Source of the DNA: Ancylomarina sp. DW003
Lineage (GTDB): Bacteria; Bacteroidota; Bacteroidia; Bacteroidales; Marinifilaceae
Assembly (NCBI RefSeq): GCF_029029505.1
Contig: NZ_JAKJSD010000002.1
Span: forward strand, 434,001-498,000
Reading direction: 5' to 3'
DNA length: 64,000 nucleotides
In this document: one piece after another, positions 8,862-16,626 of the stretch
Numbering within the stretch: the stretch's first letter is position 1
Layout: the number at the start of each line of letters is the position of its first letter
The notes under the pieces: generated by a model
Told to the model about the DNA's origin: nothing
What the model saw: the letters and a program-made list of their open reading frames with translations, nothing else
Database searches by the model: none
Translations under genes and position numbers: made by a program

Positions 8862-9464
8862 ATGAAGTATACTGAAGAACAAGATAAGGTAAGTTATTGC
8901 CTTGGTTTAAGCATTGCAAGTAATTTAATTACATCAGGTGTTAAAACTTTAAATGCTGAACCTTTTGTTGAAGCTCTTGATGCAGCTTTTAATGGTAAAA
9001 TGCCAGAGGTTTCTCCAGAAGAAGCTAACGCTATATTGCAAGAGTTTTTCGGAAAAATGCAAGAAGAGCAAGCTGAGAAGGCTGTGGGCGAAGGACAAGC
9101 ATTTTTAGAAGAAAACAAGAAAAATGAAGGTGTTGTTACATTAGAAAGTGGTCTTCAGTACCAAATTATCACAGAAGGAAATGGTGATAAGCCTAAAGCA
9201 ACTGATAGTGTTAAATGTCACTACCACGGAACATTAATTAACGGAACTGTTTTCGATAGCTCTGTAGATCGTGGAGAACCTGCTACATTCCCGGTAAATG
9301 GAGTTATTGCAGGATGGGTTGAAGCTCTTCAACTAATGCCTCTTGGTTCTAAGTGGAAACTAGTTATTCCTTCGAACCTTGCATATGGTGCACAAGGTGC
9401 TGGTAACCTAATTGGTCCACACACAACTCTTATTTTTGAAGTAGAGTTATTAGAGATTGTATAA
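8862..9464 (+). CDS. FKBP-type peptidyl-prolyl isomerase, cytoplasmic (FklB/Mip-like)
   Basis: A 200-residue protein without a signal peptide. Residues 1-95 are the helical FKBP N-terminal dimerisation domain (KVSYCLGLSIASNL ... EKAVGEGQAFLEENKKNEGV). Residues 105-200 are an FKBP domain with VKCHYHGTLINGTVFDSS, GVIAGWVEALQLMPLGSKW and PSNLAYGAQGAG. It catalyses cis-trans isomerisation of X-Pro bonds and acts as a folding helper. It is followed after 29 bases by a lipoprotein paralogue of the same architecture; the pair probably arose by tandem duplication. Confidence 0.92.
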   Translation: MKYTEEQDKVSYCLGLSIASNLITSGVKTLNAEPFVEALDAAFNGKMPEVSPEEANAILQEFFGKMQEEQAEKAVGEGQAFLEENKKNEGVVTLESGLQYQIITEGNGDKPKATDSVKCHYHGTLINGTVFDSSVDRGEPATFPVNGVIAGWVEALQLMPLGSKWKLVIPSNLAYGAQGAGNLIGPHTTLIFEVELLEIV

Positions 9465-9493
9465 TTATTGCAGATAAACTAAATATTCAAACA

Positions 9494-10201
9494 ATGAAAT
9501 TAAAAGTATTAACTCTAGCATTAGGACTAGGTGTATTCGCATTCAGCTCTTGCGATAAGAAAGTAGACACTAACATGGCTTTGAACTCAACAGTTGATTC
9601 TGTAAGCTATTGTATAGGTGCCAGTTTTGGTGGAAATTTATTACAAAATAGCTTGAAAGAGGTTAACCAGGACGCTCTTTTAGCTGGTTTAAATGCGGCT
9701 TTAGCTCAAGAAGATTTAAGAATCGACCAACGTGCTGGCGGTGCAATTATTAACAAATTCATTAAAGAACTTAAGACCAAAGCAGCAGAAGCAAATATTG
9801 CTATTGGTGAAAAATTCCTTGAAGAAAATAAAGCTAAAGAAGGCGTTGTAACGACTGAAAGTGGACTTCAATACAAGATTCTAACTGCAGGGACAGGTGC
9901 CATTCCAACTAAAGAGCAAGAAGTAAAAGTTCACTACCGCGGTACTACTATCGATGGTAAAGAATTCGATTCTTCTTACAAAGGAGGTAAGCCTGTTACA
10001 TTCATGCCTACTCGTGTAATTAAAGGATGGACTGAAGCTTTACAATTGATGCCTGTTGGTTCTAAGTGGGAACTTTATATTCCTTCAGCATTAGCATATG
10101 GTCCTCGTGGAGCAGGTGCTAATATTGGACCAAACTCTACTTTGATTTTCGAAGTTGAGCTTCTTGAAATTGTTGAAAAAGCAGCTCCTGCTAAGAAATA
10201 A
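9494..10201 (+). CDS. FKBP-type peptidyl-prolyl isomerase, lipoprotein
   Basis: A 235-residue paralogue of the preceding gene, exported as a lipoprotein: the signal peptide ends in FAFSSC with Cys at about residue 20. A helical N-terminal dimerisation domain (VSYCIGASFGGNLLQNS) precedes an FKBP domain (VKVHYRGTTIDGKEFDSS, IKGWTEALQLMPVGSKW, PSALAYGPRGAG). It should assist folding of exported proteins in the periplasm. It lies 29 bases after the cytoplasmic paralogue and is followed by a strong terminator at 10255. Confidence 0.92.
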   Translation: MKLKVLTLALGLGVFAFSSCDKKVDTNMALNSTVDSVSYCIGASFGGNLLQNSLKEVNQDALLAGLNAALAQEDLRIDQRAGGAIINKFIKELKTKAAEANIAIGEKFLEENKAKEGVVTTESGLQYKILTAGTGAIPTKEQEVKVHYRGTTIDGKEFDSSYKGGKPVTFMPTRVIKGWTEALQLMPVGSKWELYIPSALAYGPRGAGANIGPNSTLIFEVELLEIVEKAAPAKK

Positions 10202-10254
10202 TTTCTTTTAGAAATACTATAATAAAAGAATCTGTTATTACAGATCTTTATTTA

Positions 10255-10297
10255 AAATATTCCCTTTCCGATTTATATTGGAAAGGGATTTTTTTTC
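10255..10297 (+). terminator. Rho-independent terminator after the FKBP pair
   Basis: Stem TCCCTTTCC (10261-10269) pairs with GGAAAGGGA (10280-10288), followed by eight T. Confidence 0.85.
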
Positions 10298-10300
10298 CCT

Positions 10301-10330
10301 TTTGCCAGTACAATTCTTTTCTTAGCTTTG
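10301..10330 (+). promoter_or_regulatory. Possible promoter in the spacer before the cyclophilin gene
   Basis: TTTG (10301-10304), 18 bases, then TAGCTTTG (10323-10330) fits the Bacteroidota TTG/TAnnTTTG pattern. It would give a leader of about 210 bases before the ATG at 10548. The rest of the 346-base spacer (10202-10547) shows no other gene; only the terminator at 10255 is clear. Confidence 0.4.
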
Positions 10331-10547
10331 TAAACTGATAAGAAATAAAGGGCTTAATTTCCTTAGCAAACATATCAAAATTACAAACTATTACTCTCTA
10401 GCTGTTTACAGTCAATCAGACTCATAATCAAAACGTAGAGATCACAGTCAATTTTGAATATTTTTTATCAGGCAAAGACAAGTTGGAAGAAAATGAGTAC
10501 TTTCAGTCTTCAATTTTAGAGATTTAAAACAAATAAAAAACAAAGAT

Positions 10548-10985
10548 ATGTTACAAGCAGAAATTCATACCGAAAAAGGTTTAATGAAGGTGGAATTCTT
10601 CGAACAAGATGCACCAACTACAGTTCAAAATTTTGTTACTCTTTCAGAAAAAGGATTTTATGATGGATTAACTTTTCATCGCGTAATTCCAAATTTTGTT
10701 ATTCAAGGTGGATGTCCTGATGGAACTGGTGCTGGTGGCCCTGGTCATACTATCAAATGTGAATTAACTGGTGGTAACCAATTCCATGACAGAGGTGTTC
10801 TTTCAATGGCTCACGCTGGAAGAAATACTGGTGGATCTCAATTTTTCATTTGCCATGGCCGCGAAAATACATCACACCTGGATCGTCAACACACTTGTTT
10901 CGGGAAAGTCTTCGAAGGTCTTGAAGTGATCGACCAAATTAAAGGTGGCGATACTATTGAGAAAATCGTAATCATTAGAGAGTAA
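10548..10985 (+). CDS. Cyclophilin-type peptidyl-prolyl isomerase
   Basis: A 145-residue single-domain cyclophilin without a signal peptide, hence cytoplasmic. Active-site residues are present: FHRVIPNFVIQGG (catalytic Arg and Phe), GTGAGGPG, SMAHAGRNTGGSQFFIC (Gln and Phe of the binding pocket) and HLDRQHTCFGKVFEG. It isomerises X-Pro bonds and resembles short PpiB-type enzymes. It is the third isomerase gene in 2.1 kb, but a terminator separates it from the FKBP pair, so it is its own transcription unit. Confidence 0.93.
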   Translation: MLQAEIHTEKGLMKVEFFEQDAPTTVQNFVTLSEKGFYDGLTFHRVIPNFVIQGGCPDGTGAGGPGHTIKCELTGGNQFHDRGVLSMAHAGRNTGGSQFFICHGRENTSHLDRQHTCFGKVFEGLEVIDQIKGGDTIEKIVIIRE

Positions 10986-11050
10986 CTCTCAAACAGAAAT
11001 TTACAATAATCAATCATTAGTAATTACATTACTAAGCAAAAGATATTAAT

Positions 11051-11419
11051 ATGAACTTTGAAATTAACGGTAAGGTTATCCTTAAGGAGGATACTCAGCA
11101 AATAAACGATAGATTCAAAAAAAGAGAATTTGTTATTGAAGTTGAAAATGAAAGAAACTCTGATTGGAATGATTTCATTAAATTTCAGTTGACTCAAGAT
11201 CGTTGTGATTTATTAGAGACTGTTTCTGTTAACGAAAACATTAAGGTTTCTTTCAATATCAGAGGAAGAAAGTGGGAAAAAGATGGAAAAACAAACTATT
11301 TCTCAAACTTAGAAGCTTGGAGAATTGAAAAAATGCAAGCGGCAGCTGCTGCTGAAATGCCAGAATTCAATGCGGCTGATATGCCTCCAGCTCCTGAAGA
11401 AGATGATCTTCCTTTCTAG
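11051..11419 (+). CDS. DUF3127 protein with SSB-like acidic C-terminal tail
   Basis: A 122-residue protein. Residues 1-95 match the DUF3127 family, a small OB-fold-like domain common in Bacteroidota (GKVILKEDTQQI, KREFVIEVEN, IKVSFNIRGRKWEKDGK). Residues 96-122 are a disordered Ala/Pro/Glu linker ending EEDDLPF. That ending closely mimics the D-D-[IL]-P-F peptide with which single-stranded DNA-binding protein recruits repair enzymes. It may therefore bind single-stranded nucleic acid and dock the same partners; this is inference. It follows the cyclophilin after 65 bases and ends at a strong terminator. Confidence 0.8.
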   Translation: MNFEINGKVILKEDTQQINDRFKKREFVIEVENERNSDWNDFIKFQLTQDRCDLLETVSVNENIKVSFNIRGRKWEKDGKTNYFSNLEAWRIEKMQAAAAAEMPEFNAADMPPAPEEDDLPF

Positions 11420-11433
11420 GAACCATACAAAAC

Positions 11434-11469
11434 AAAAAATGCTGTCGATTATTCGACAGCATTTTTTTT
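11434..11469 (+). terminator. Rho-independent terminator after the DUF3127 gene
   Basis: Stem AATGCTGTCGA with TCGACAGCATT around a TTAT loop, followed by T8; A-rich on the other side, so it could also stop the minus-strand gene ending at 11487. Confidence 0.9.
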
Positions 11470-11486
11470 GCTCTTTAAACAAGTAA

Positions 11487-11909
11487 CTATGAATGATGTA
11501 ACATCTTTTTTGCTAAATTATCAAACACAAGCAAAGATAAACCTGCAATCATTATAATATAAACAATAGCAGGTAGATTAACCATACGGTCGACTACCCC
11601 TAATAATATATCATGAATCGGTTGAATTAAAATGGCATTCACTTGTTTAATCAGTGGATGTTCCCATGACGCCACAATGCTGTGCACATCAGTTCCCAAA
11701 AGAATGATAAAAGCTATTAAAACAATGGCAATTATAATTAACAAGCGTTTAATTGGCATTTTCTTTTTCACACTTACCGAGTTAGTCAGCCAGTCTTGCA
11801 TCACATCATCCATCACATTCTTTGTGAAATCAGTCGATGGCTCCTCAAGCTCAACATCGCTCAATAGCTTCTTAATAAATTCGTCTTTATATATATCTTC
11901 CTTTTGCAT
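11487..11909 (-). CDS. Two-TM membrane protein, probable anti-sigma partner of the ECF sigma factor
   Basis: A 140-residue protein of no recognised enzyme family. Residues 1-50 are acidic and soluble (VELEEPSTDFTKNVMDDVM), a short motif common in Bacteroidota proteins encoded directly behind ECF sigma genes. A first membrane helix lies at about 55-72 (LLIIIAIVLIAFIILLG) and a second at about 115-132 (YIIMIAGLSLLVF). The gene starts 65 bases after the ECF sigma stop on the same strand. A small cytoplasmic N-terminus on a membrane anchor next to a sigma gene is the usual anti-sigma layout, but it lacks an obvious zinc-binding anti-sigma motif. Confidence 0.6.
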   Translation of the reverse strand: MQKEDIYKDEFIKKLLSDVELEEPSTDFTKNVMDDVMQDWLTNSVSVKKKMPIKRLLIIIAIVLIAFIILLGTDVHSIVASWEHPLIKQVNAILIQPIHDILLGVVDRMVNLPAIVYIIMIAGLSLLVFDNLAKKMLHHS

Positions 11910-11974
11910 CTGTTCTAAGTTTTATCAATTAGAAAAAGCAAGTTGTTTTAATTTTATACTCTAATACTTCTTAT

Positions 11975-12550
11975 CTAAAGAATTGTTTTTAATTCTTTCT
12001 GCAAATATTGCTCTAAGATACCGTATAATTTCTTTCGGGAACGATGTAATTTAACTTTTACATTAGCAACTGATAGTCCCGTTACCTCACTAACCTCATC
12101 AATAGAGTTCTCATCTAAATAATAAAGAGAAATAATCGTTTTCTCATCACCTTTCATTTTACCTAAAGCCCTATTTATATACAATTTCTGTTCTTCATTC
12201 GTTAGAGATTGTAATGCTGATTGTGTCGATTTCACATTTACCGAAGCATTATAATCTTCATCAATTGATACTTGGTCTAATTTTTTTTTTCGCATCTTCG
12301 AAATAGATGCATTGTATATAATTCGATAAAGCCAGGTTGAAAACTTCGATTTACCTTTATAGGTATCTAAAGCCTGATATGCCTTTAAAAAAGCATCTTG
12401 TGTAATTTCTTCTGCGTCTTCTCTATTCCCAATCAATTGCATAGCAATATTAAAAGCCATTTTTTTATGACGATCAACCAAATAAGCATATGCGCCAACA
12501 TCGCCTTCCTTTATTTTTTGTATGTAATAGCTATCCTTGTTCGATTTCAT
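11975..12550 (-). CDS. ECF-type RNA polymerase sigma factor
   Basis: A 191-residue sigma-70 family protein. Region 2 covers about residues 10-90 with YLVDRHKKMAFNIAMQLIGN, REDAEEITQDAFLKAYQAL and FSTWLYRIIYNASISKMRKK. Region 4 covers about 130-185 with IISLYYLDENSIDEVSEVTGLSVANVKVKLHRSRKKL, a helix-turn-helix for the -35 element. It directs RNA polymerase to a dedicated stress or envelope regulon. A downstream two-TM protein is the likely anti-sigma. A candidate autoregulatory promoter lies at 12679-12703. Confidence 0.93.
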   Translation of the reverse strand: MKSNKDSYYIQKIKEGDVGAYAYLVDRHKKMAFNIAMQLIGNREDAEEITQDAFLKAYQALDTYKGKSKFSTWLYRIIYNASISKMRKKKLDQVSIDEDYNASVNVKSTQSALQSLTNEEQKLYINRALGKMKGDEKTIISLYYLDENSIDEVSEVTGLSVANVKVKLHRSRKKLYGILEQYLQKELKTIL

Positions 12551-12678
12551 ATTTCAATGTTTAGAAACGAGATTGACAAATCCATTTACAATATTTGCCT
12601 TATTTCGAATCACCTCACAATACAATAGACCGTTTTAGGCTGTGAAATGTTGCATCTGTTTCGAACTACTAATAGTTA

Positions 12679-12703
12679 GACGCATCAATCACAGATTGGT
12701 TAC
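12679..12703 (-). promoter_or_regulatory. Candidate ECF promoter driving the sigma gene itself
   Basis: Read on the minus strand: GTAACC (12703-12698), 15 bases, CGTC (12682-12679). The AAC -35 core and CGTC -10 core are the usual marks of ECF promoters. The leader to the start at 12550 would be about 120 bases. Confidence 0.55.
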
Positions 12704-12792
12704 AGATTAAATAAACTTCAATTAACATCTCTACATCAATCTAATGATTAACAATGAGATATACCATGAAATTTAAAAACTTTAATTTATTT

Positions 12793-12818
12793 GTAACCCA
12801 ATCTTAACATGTGGCGTC
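12793..12818 (+). promoter_or_regulatory. Candidate ECF promoter driving the DUF6249 gene
   Basis: GTAACC (12793-12798), 16 bases, CGTC (12815-12818), with the same AATCT just after the -35 core as in the oppositely oriented copy at 12679-12703. It lies 80 bases before the start codon at 12898. The rest of the 347-base spacer 12551-12897 shows no other gene. Confidence 0.55.
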
Positions 12819-12897
12819 ATAAAGTCGAGAGCAAAAAACATAAAGCTTTCATTAACGATTTTGAAATTTATTGTACGTTTAAATTAAAACTTATATT

Positions 12898-13227
12898 ATG
12901 GATATCACAGGAGTAGTAGCAATCATTTGTTCAATTGGATTCATTCCACTAATCATTTTTCTTGTTCACCGTCATCGTGAAAGAAAAGCTCTTATTGAAA
13001 AAGGATTAAGTACAGAAGTATTCGCAAGCGCAAGCAAAGATAGAACTCTGGAGAGTCTAAAATACGGAATTCTATTAGTTGGTTTAGCTATTGGAATTCT
13101 TATAGGAAACATTCTTGATGAGTATACACGCATGAGCGAAGAAGTTTCTTATTTCTCTATGATTTTCTTATTTGGAGGTCTGGCTCTGTTAGCATTCTAT
13201 GGTCTTGCTAAAAAAGACAAAGACTAG
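12898..13227 (+). CDS. DUF6249-type small membrane protein
   Basis: A 109-residue protein with three predicted membrane helices: about 3-23 (GVVAIICSIGFIPLIIFLV), 57-75 (GILLVGLAIGILIGNIL) and 84-101 (FSMIFLFGGLALLAFYGL). Between the first two is a cytoplasmic basic/acidic loop (HRHRERKALIEKGL) seen in DUF6249 proteins of Bacteroidota. No biochemical role is known to me. It is divergent from the ECF sigma gene and has a matching candidate ECF promoter, so it is probably part of that sigma factor's regulon. Confidence 0.65.
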   Translation: MDITGVVAIICSIGFIPLIIFLVHRHRERKALIEKGLSTEVFASASKDRTLESLKYGILLVGLAIGILIGNILDEYTRMSEEVSYFSMIFLFGGLALLAFYGLAKKDKD

Positions 13228-13245
13228 AGCTATAAAATAGTCTAC

Positions 13246-13285
13246 TCAAAAAAATGCACTCATTTAATATGAGTGCATTTTTTTA
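13246..13285. terminator. Bidirectional terminator between DUF6249 and M64 peptidase genes
   Basis: Stem AAAAAAATGCACTCAT pairs with ATGAGTGCATTTTTTT around TTAAT; A and T tracts on both sides serve the two convergent genes. Confidence 0.9.
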
Positions 13286-13302
13286 TATCTAACCGTTTAA
13301 AC

Positions 13303-14586
13303 CTACTCTCCTATTATAAACTTAAGCATTCTTTCACAAGCTTTCTGGCAAACCGGACAAAATTCATCTTTGTTATTCGATTTCATTTTACAATCTCGTA
13401 CAGGAGAATATATCCCTTTACTCATATAGCCACCGCCTTCGAATAGACCAACTTTATCATTGTATTCTTCAGTTCTAGGTGTAGGTGTAACAAGCCCCTC
13501 TTCTATCATCGACTTCCACTTACTTTCAAAATTAACAAGAGTTGTGATATTTGGCTCCCAAGGTTCTACCTTCAGATTATAAAAGTCTTCAACAGAAACG
13601 CCTGAAGTATAATATTCGTCAGCCAAACCAACAAAACCATGTCCAAATTCATGACTTGCTACTTCTCTTGACAATTTATGATCAGAGGAACATGAGGTGT
13701 AGTAATTATAGATTCCTGCCCCACCATATTTTTCTGTATTAATTAAAACAAAAATATGATCGTAAGGCACATTAGCTGCAATATCATGCATCGTTTTAAT
13801 ATCTGATGTGGTCAAATATCGCTCTGAATCGAATGTATAGAAAGTCGAATTTAGAACCGTATTCTTATAAATAGCCTTACCTGGAATATCAGGTCCGGAT
13901 TCTTCGGAAACGGATTCTAAGGCATAAATATTAAAACGATTTGCATACGTTTTAAAAGGCTCAACATTTAAGACATAACCAGCCACTCGCTCAACATCAG
14001 CTCTAAATTTACCCATTTCCTCCTGAGTATATCCTTCTGCAATAAATGCAACATCTATGCTTTTATTAACCTCACCTTTACCCATTATTTTAGAATACTT
14101 AACTTTCATAGCTGTTTCTTCCAAAATAAAATAATTAGATGGATCAATTTCATATTCGAATAGTTGTACGAAAACACCATCTCTGTTTCTATAATCGATA
14201 ACAAACTGAGCTTTCTGCTTGGGAAATGGCATCACATTCACCTGATAATAAGATCGGCTTAATGTTTTTGCCTCAGGTGTTGACTGCCATTCTTGAAACA
14301 AAGATCCAAAGCCTCGGGAGTAAATTAAATTGCCAGAAGCTTTATCAATCAATTTAAACCGGAAGTTTCCATAATCAAACGTATCAACAAGATTCTTTGT
14401 GGTTCCACCCCAATGAGCTTCCTTTTTCAGATTCTGTAAAAAAACAGTTTGTTCTTTTGCATTGCCTCCCAAAAGATAATCAATACGTAAAGTCTTGTTT
14501 TCGAAATAAGTTTCGAAGTCAACTGAGGCAAAACTCAGTTGCGTTGCTATAACAAGCAATGTTAAAGTTGATATAAAAGATTTCAT
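13303..14586 (-). CDS. Secreted M64 (IgA-peptidase family) metallopeptidase
   Basis: A 427-residue exported zinc peptidase. Residues 1-20 form a Sec signal peptide (LTLLVIATQLSFA). An N-terminal beta-rich domain runs to about residue 150. The catalytic domain has VASHEFGHGFVGLADEYY, i.e. HExxH with a downstream third ligand, as in family M64, named after the Clostridium ramosum IgA protease. C-terminal cysteines (CKMKSNN, FCPVCQKACERM) form a conserved cluster. Many family members occur in non-pathogens, so the substrate is unknown. Promoter TATCTTTG lies 27 bases upstream. Confidence 0.87.
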   Translation of the reverse strand: MKSFISTLTLLVIATQLSFASVDFETYFENKTLRIDYLLGGNAKEQTVFLQNLKKEAHWGGTTKNLVDTFDYGNFRFKLIDKASGNLIYSRGFGSLFQEWQSTPEAKTLSRSYYQVNVMPFPKQKAQFVIDYRNRDGVFVQLFEYEIDPSNYFILEETAMKVKYSKIMGKGEVNKSIDVAFIAEGYTQEEMGKFRADVERVAGYVLNVEPFKTYANRFNIYALESVSEESGPDIPGKAIYKNTVLNSTFYTFDSERYLTTSDIKTMHDIAANVPYDHIFVLINTEKYGGAGIYNYYTSCSSDHKLSREVASHEFGHGFVGLADEYYTSGVSVEDFYNLKVEPWEPNITTLVNFESKWKSMIEEGLVTPTPRTEEYNDKVGLFEGGGYMSKGIYSPVRDCKMKSNNKDEFCPVCQKACERMLKFIIGE

Positions 14587-14612
14587 CTAAGTTATTTGTT
14601 TTAAGGTTAAGA

Positions 14613-14639
14613 CAAAGATAAAAGAAAGAATAAGGCAAA
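14613..14639 (-). promoter_or_regulatory. Promoter of the M64 peptidase gene
   Basis: Minus strand TATCTTTG (14620-14613) matches TAnnTTTG; a TTTG lies 15 bases upstream, a little closer than usual. Confidence 0.5.
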
Positions 14640-14734
14640 TAAATGATCTTCTTCAGTTCATTTGAAAAAAAGTAGAAGCATAACTAATAAATCAAGTAAT
14701 AGAAGAAGCGTTTCATTTTAATAAGTCGATTAGA

Positions 14735-14742
14735 TATATTTG
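14735..14742 (+). promoter_or_regulatory. -7 element of the mechanosensitive channel gene
   Basis: TATATTTG matches TAnnTTTG and lies 64 bases before the ATG at 14807. Confidence 0.45.
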
Positions 14743-14806
14743 TTCTTATATATAATATTATTCGCTAATAGTTTACATTAAACTATCAACTCATCAGATA
14801 AAAATT

Positions 14807-16048
14807 ATGAAGGAGCTTCTAGGTGCCCATTTAAGAGACTGGTTAATTACTCAAGGTGTTGCTGAATATTATGCAATTATTCTTCAGTCAGCAATAGCAG
14901 TTATTATCGTATTAATACTTGCTTGGCTTTCCGATGTTATCTCAAGAAAAGTACTAATCACAATTATTACCAAACTCGTTAGAAAAACCAAAACCCATTG
15001 GGACGATATTCTTTTAGAAAGAAAGGTATTTAATAAGATATCTCACTTTGCACCAGCAATAATTATTAACCTAAGTGCTGGAATGATATCTCACGAGCCA
15101 ACAGGAAATTTCATTCAGGGGGCGACTCATGTTTACATGATCATTCTAACTATAATGCTCATTGACTCTTTCTTTAGTGCTACCAATGATATTTACAACA
15201 CCCTGCCCGTTAGTAAAACTCGCCCTATAAAAGGTTATATACAAATTGTTAAGATTTTCTTTTATGCAATGGGGTCTATCTCCATTATTGCAATTTTCAT
15301 TGATGAATCTCCACTAAGTATATTGACTACAATGGGAGCATTTGCAGCAGTTCTCATCTTAGTCTTTAAAGATACAATCTTAGGCTTTGTGGCTTCCATT
15401 CAACTCTCAGCAAACAGAATGGTAAATATTGGCGATTGGATTAGTATGCCTTCTAAAAATGCCGATGGTACTGTAATCGATATTAGTTTGAATACTGTAA
15501 AAGTTCAAAATTGGGATAAAACAATCAGCACCATTCCAACCTACGCTCTTGTTTCAGAATCTTTCAACAATTGGAAAGGCATGGAAGAATCAGGGGGAAG
15601 ACGAATTAAACGTCATTTAAATATCGATGTAAAATCTATTCATTTTTTATCGGATAAAGAGATTGAAGCGGCTGAAAAAATCAAATTAATTACGAGCTAT
15701 ATCCAAGAGAAAAAAGAGGAAATCAAACTCGCCAATCCTGAAAATGAAATTCCGGTTAATCAGAAACGTTTAACCAATGTAGGAACTTTCAGAAAGTACA
15801 TTGAAGCCTACCTCCAAAGCCATCCAAAAATACACAGGGATATGACTTTTCTTGTGAGGCAACTTCAGCCATCAGAGAAAGGACTTCCAATAGAAATCTA
15901 TGTTTTCTCAAATGATCAAGAATGGGCAAACTATGAAGCCATACAATCCGATATATTCGATCATATTTTAGCTATTGTTCCGGAATTTAACCTGAGAGTT
16001 TTTCAGAATCCGACTGGTGATGATTTTAAAAATTTAAATAAAATTTAA
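14807..16048 (+). CDS. MscS-family mechanosensitive channel (YbdG/MscM type)
   Basis: A 413-residue membrane protein with about five N-terminal helices and an MscS core. The pore helix region is GAFAAVLILVFKDTILGFVASIQL and the beta domain reads NIGDWISMPSKNADGTVIDISLNTVKVQNWDKT (motifs interrupted here only by loops). The segment FNNWKGMEESGGRRIKR and the longer C-terminal cytoplasmic domain distinguish the YbdG subfamily from short MscS proteins. It should open under membrane tension during osmotic downshock. It is monocistronic, with its own -7 element. Confidence 0.88.
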   Translation: MKELLGAHLRDWLITQGVAEYYAIILQSAIAVIIVLILAWLSDVISRKVLITIITKLVRKTKTHWDDILLERKVFNKISHFAPAIIINLSAGMISHEPTGNFIQGATHVYMIILTIMLIDSFFSATNDIYNTLPVSKTRPIKGYIQIVKIFFYAMGSISIIAIFIDESPLSILTTMGAFAAVLILVFKDTILGFVASIQLSANRMVNIGDWISMPSKNADGTVIDISLNTVKVQNWDKTISTIPTYALVSESFNNWKGMEESGGRRIKRHLNIDVKSIHFLSDKEIEAAEKIKLITSYIQEKKEEIKLANPENEIPVNQKRLTNVGTFRKYIEAYLQSHPKIHRDMTFLVRQLQPSEKGLPIEIYVFSNDQEWANYEAIQSDIFDHILAIVPEFNLRVFQNPTGDDFKNLNKI

Positions 16049-16057
16049 CAGTTGCAA

Positions 16058-16088
16058 ATTGTTAAGTACAATTATTTATTTAATTTTG
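16058..16088 (+). promoter_or_regulatory. Promoter of the TM2 protein gene
   Basis: ATTG (to 16061), 19 bases, TAATTTTG (16081-16088): a good match to the Bacteroidota housekeeping promoter, 26 bases before the ATG. Confidence 0.6.
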
Positions 16089-16113
16089 ATTTGAACATAT
16101 AAAATCTATTTAA

Positions 16114-16530
16114 ATGAAAAAATTTTTATTCGTTGTTGCATTTATTTGCACCATGTTTACATTTTCGAATGTAGAAGCATCTAACTACCAGGTTAACGAT
16201 GCCAAAATTGATGTTTTGTTTGAAAAAGCTTCAACAACTATCATGATGAATTTAAATGAAATGTCTTCAGATATGATGACATCTTCAACTACTTTAAATT
16301 CTAGTGTTAAATCTAAAAGTCCTATGGCTGCGATCTTATTAGATTTCTTTTTGGGAGCTCTTGGTGTTCACCGTTTTTACTTAGGAACTAAAGTAATGAC
16401 TGGTATTGGGTACATTCTAACTTGTGGTGGTGTATTTGGTTTGATTCCACTTGTCGATTTAATTGTTCTTGCTGTTAATTATGACGATATCAGCCAGTTT
16501 GTAGACAATCCAAAATTCTTTATGTGGTAA
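16114..16530 (+). CDS. TM2-domain membrane protein
   Basis: A 138-residue protein with a signal peptide or signal anchor (residues 1-22) and a linker. The C-terminal TM2 domain has two helices: AILLDFFLGALGVHRFYLG and IGYILTCGGVFGLIPLVDLI, joined by the signature G-x-HRFYLG. The family role is unknown in bacteria. It has its own promoter and a strong terminator, so it is a single-gene unit, probably abundantly expressed. It lies directly upstream of the LolA/YidD gene cluster, two of whose products end in a hairpin of similar design. Confidence 0.85.
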   Translation: MKKFLFVVAFICTMFTFSNVEASNYQVNDAKIDVLFEKASTTIMMNLNEMSSDMMTSSTTLNSSVKSKSPMAAILLDFFLGALGVHRFYLGTKVMTGIGYILTCGGVFGLIPLVDLIVLAVNYDDISQFVDNPKFFMW

Positions 16531-16548
16531 TTCCATAAAAAGCTGAAT

Positions 16549-16606
16549 AAAAATTGCTGTTATAAATCCAATCTTCATTTGTGATTTGTAACAGCAATTT
16601 TATTTT
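16549..16606 (+). terminator. Rho-independent terminator after the TM2 gene
   Basis: An 18-bp stem: AAATTGCTGTTATAAATC (16551-16568) pairs with GATTTGTAACAGCAATTT (16583-16600), one G-U pair, then a T-rich tract. Confidence 0.85.
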
Positions 16607-16626
16607 TAATTATCAAATAATACAAT

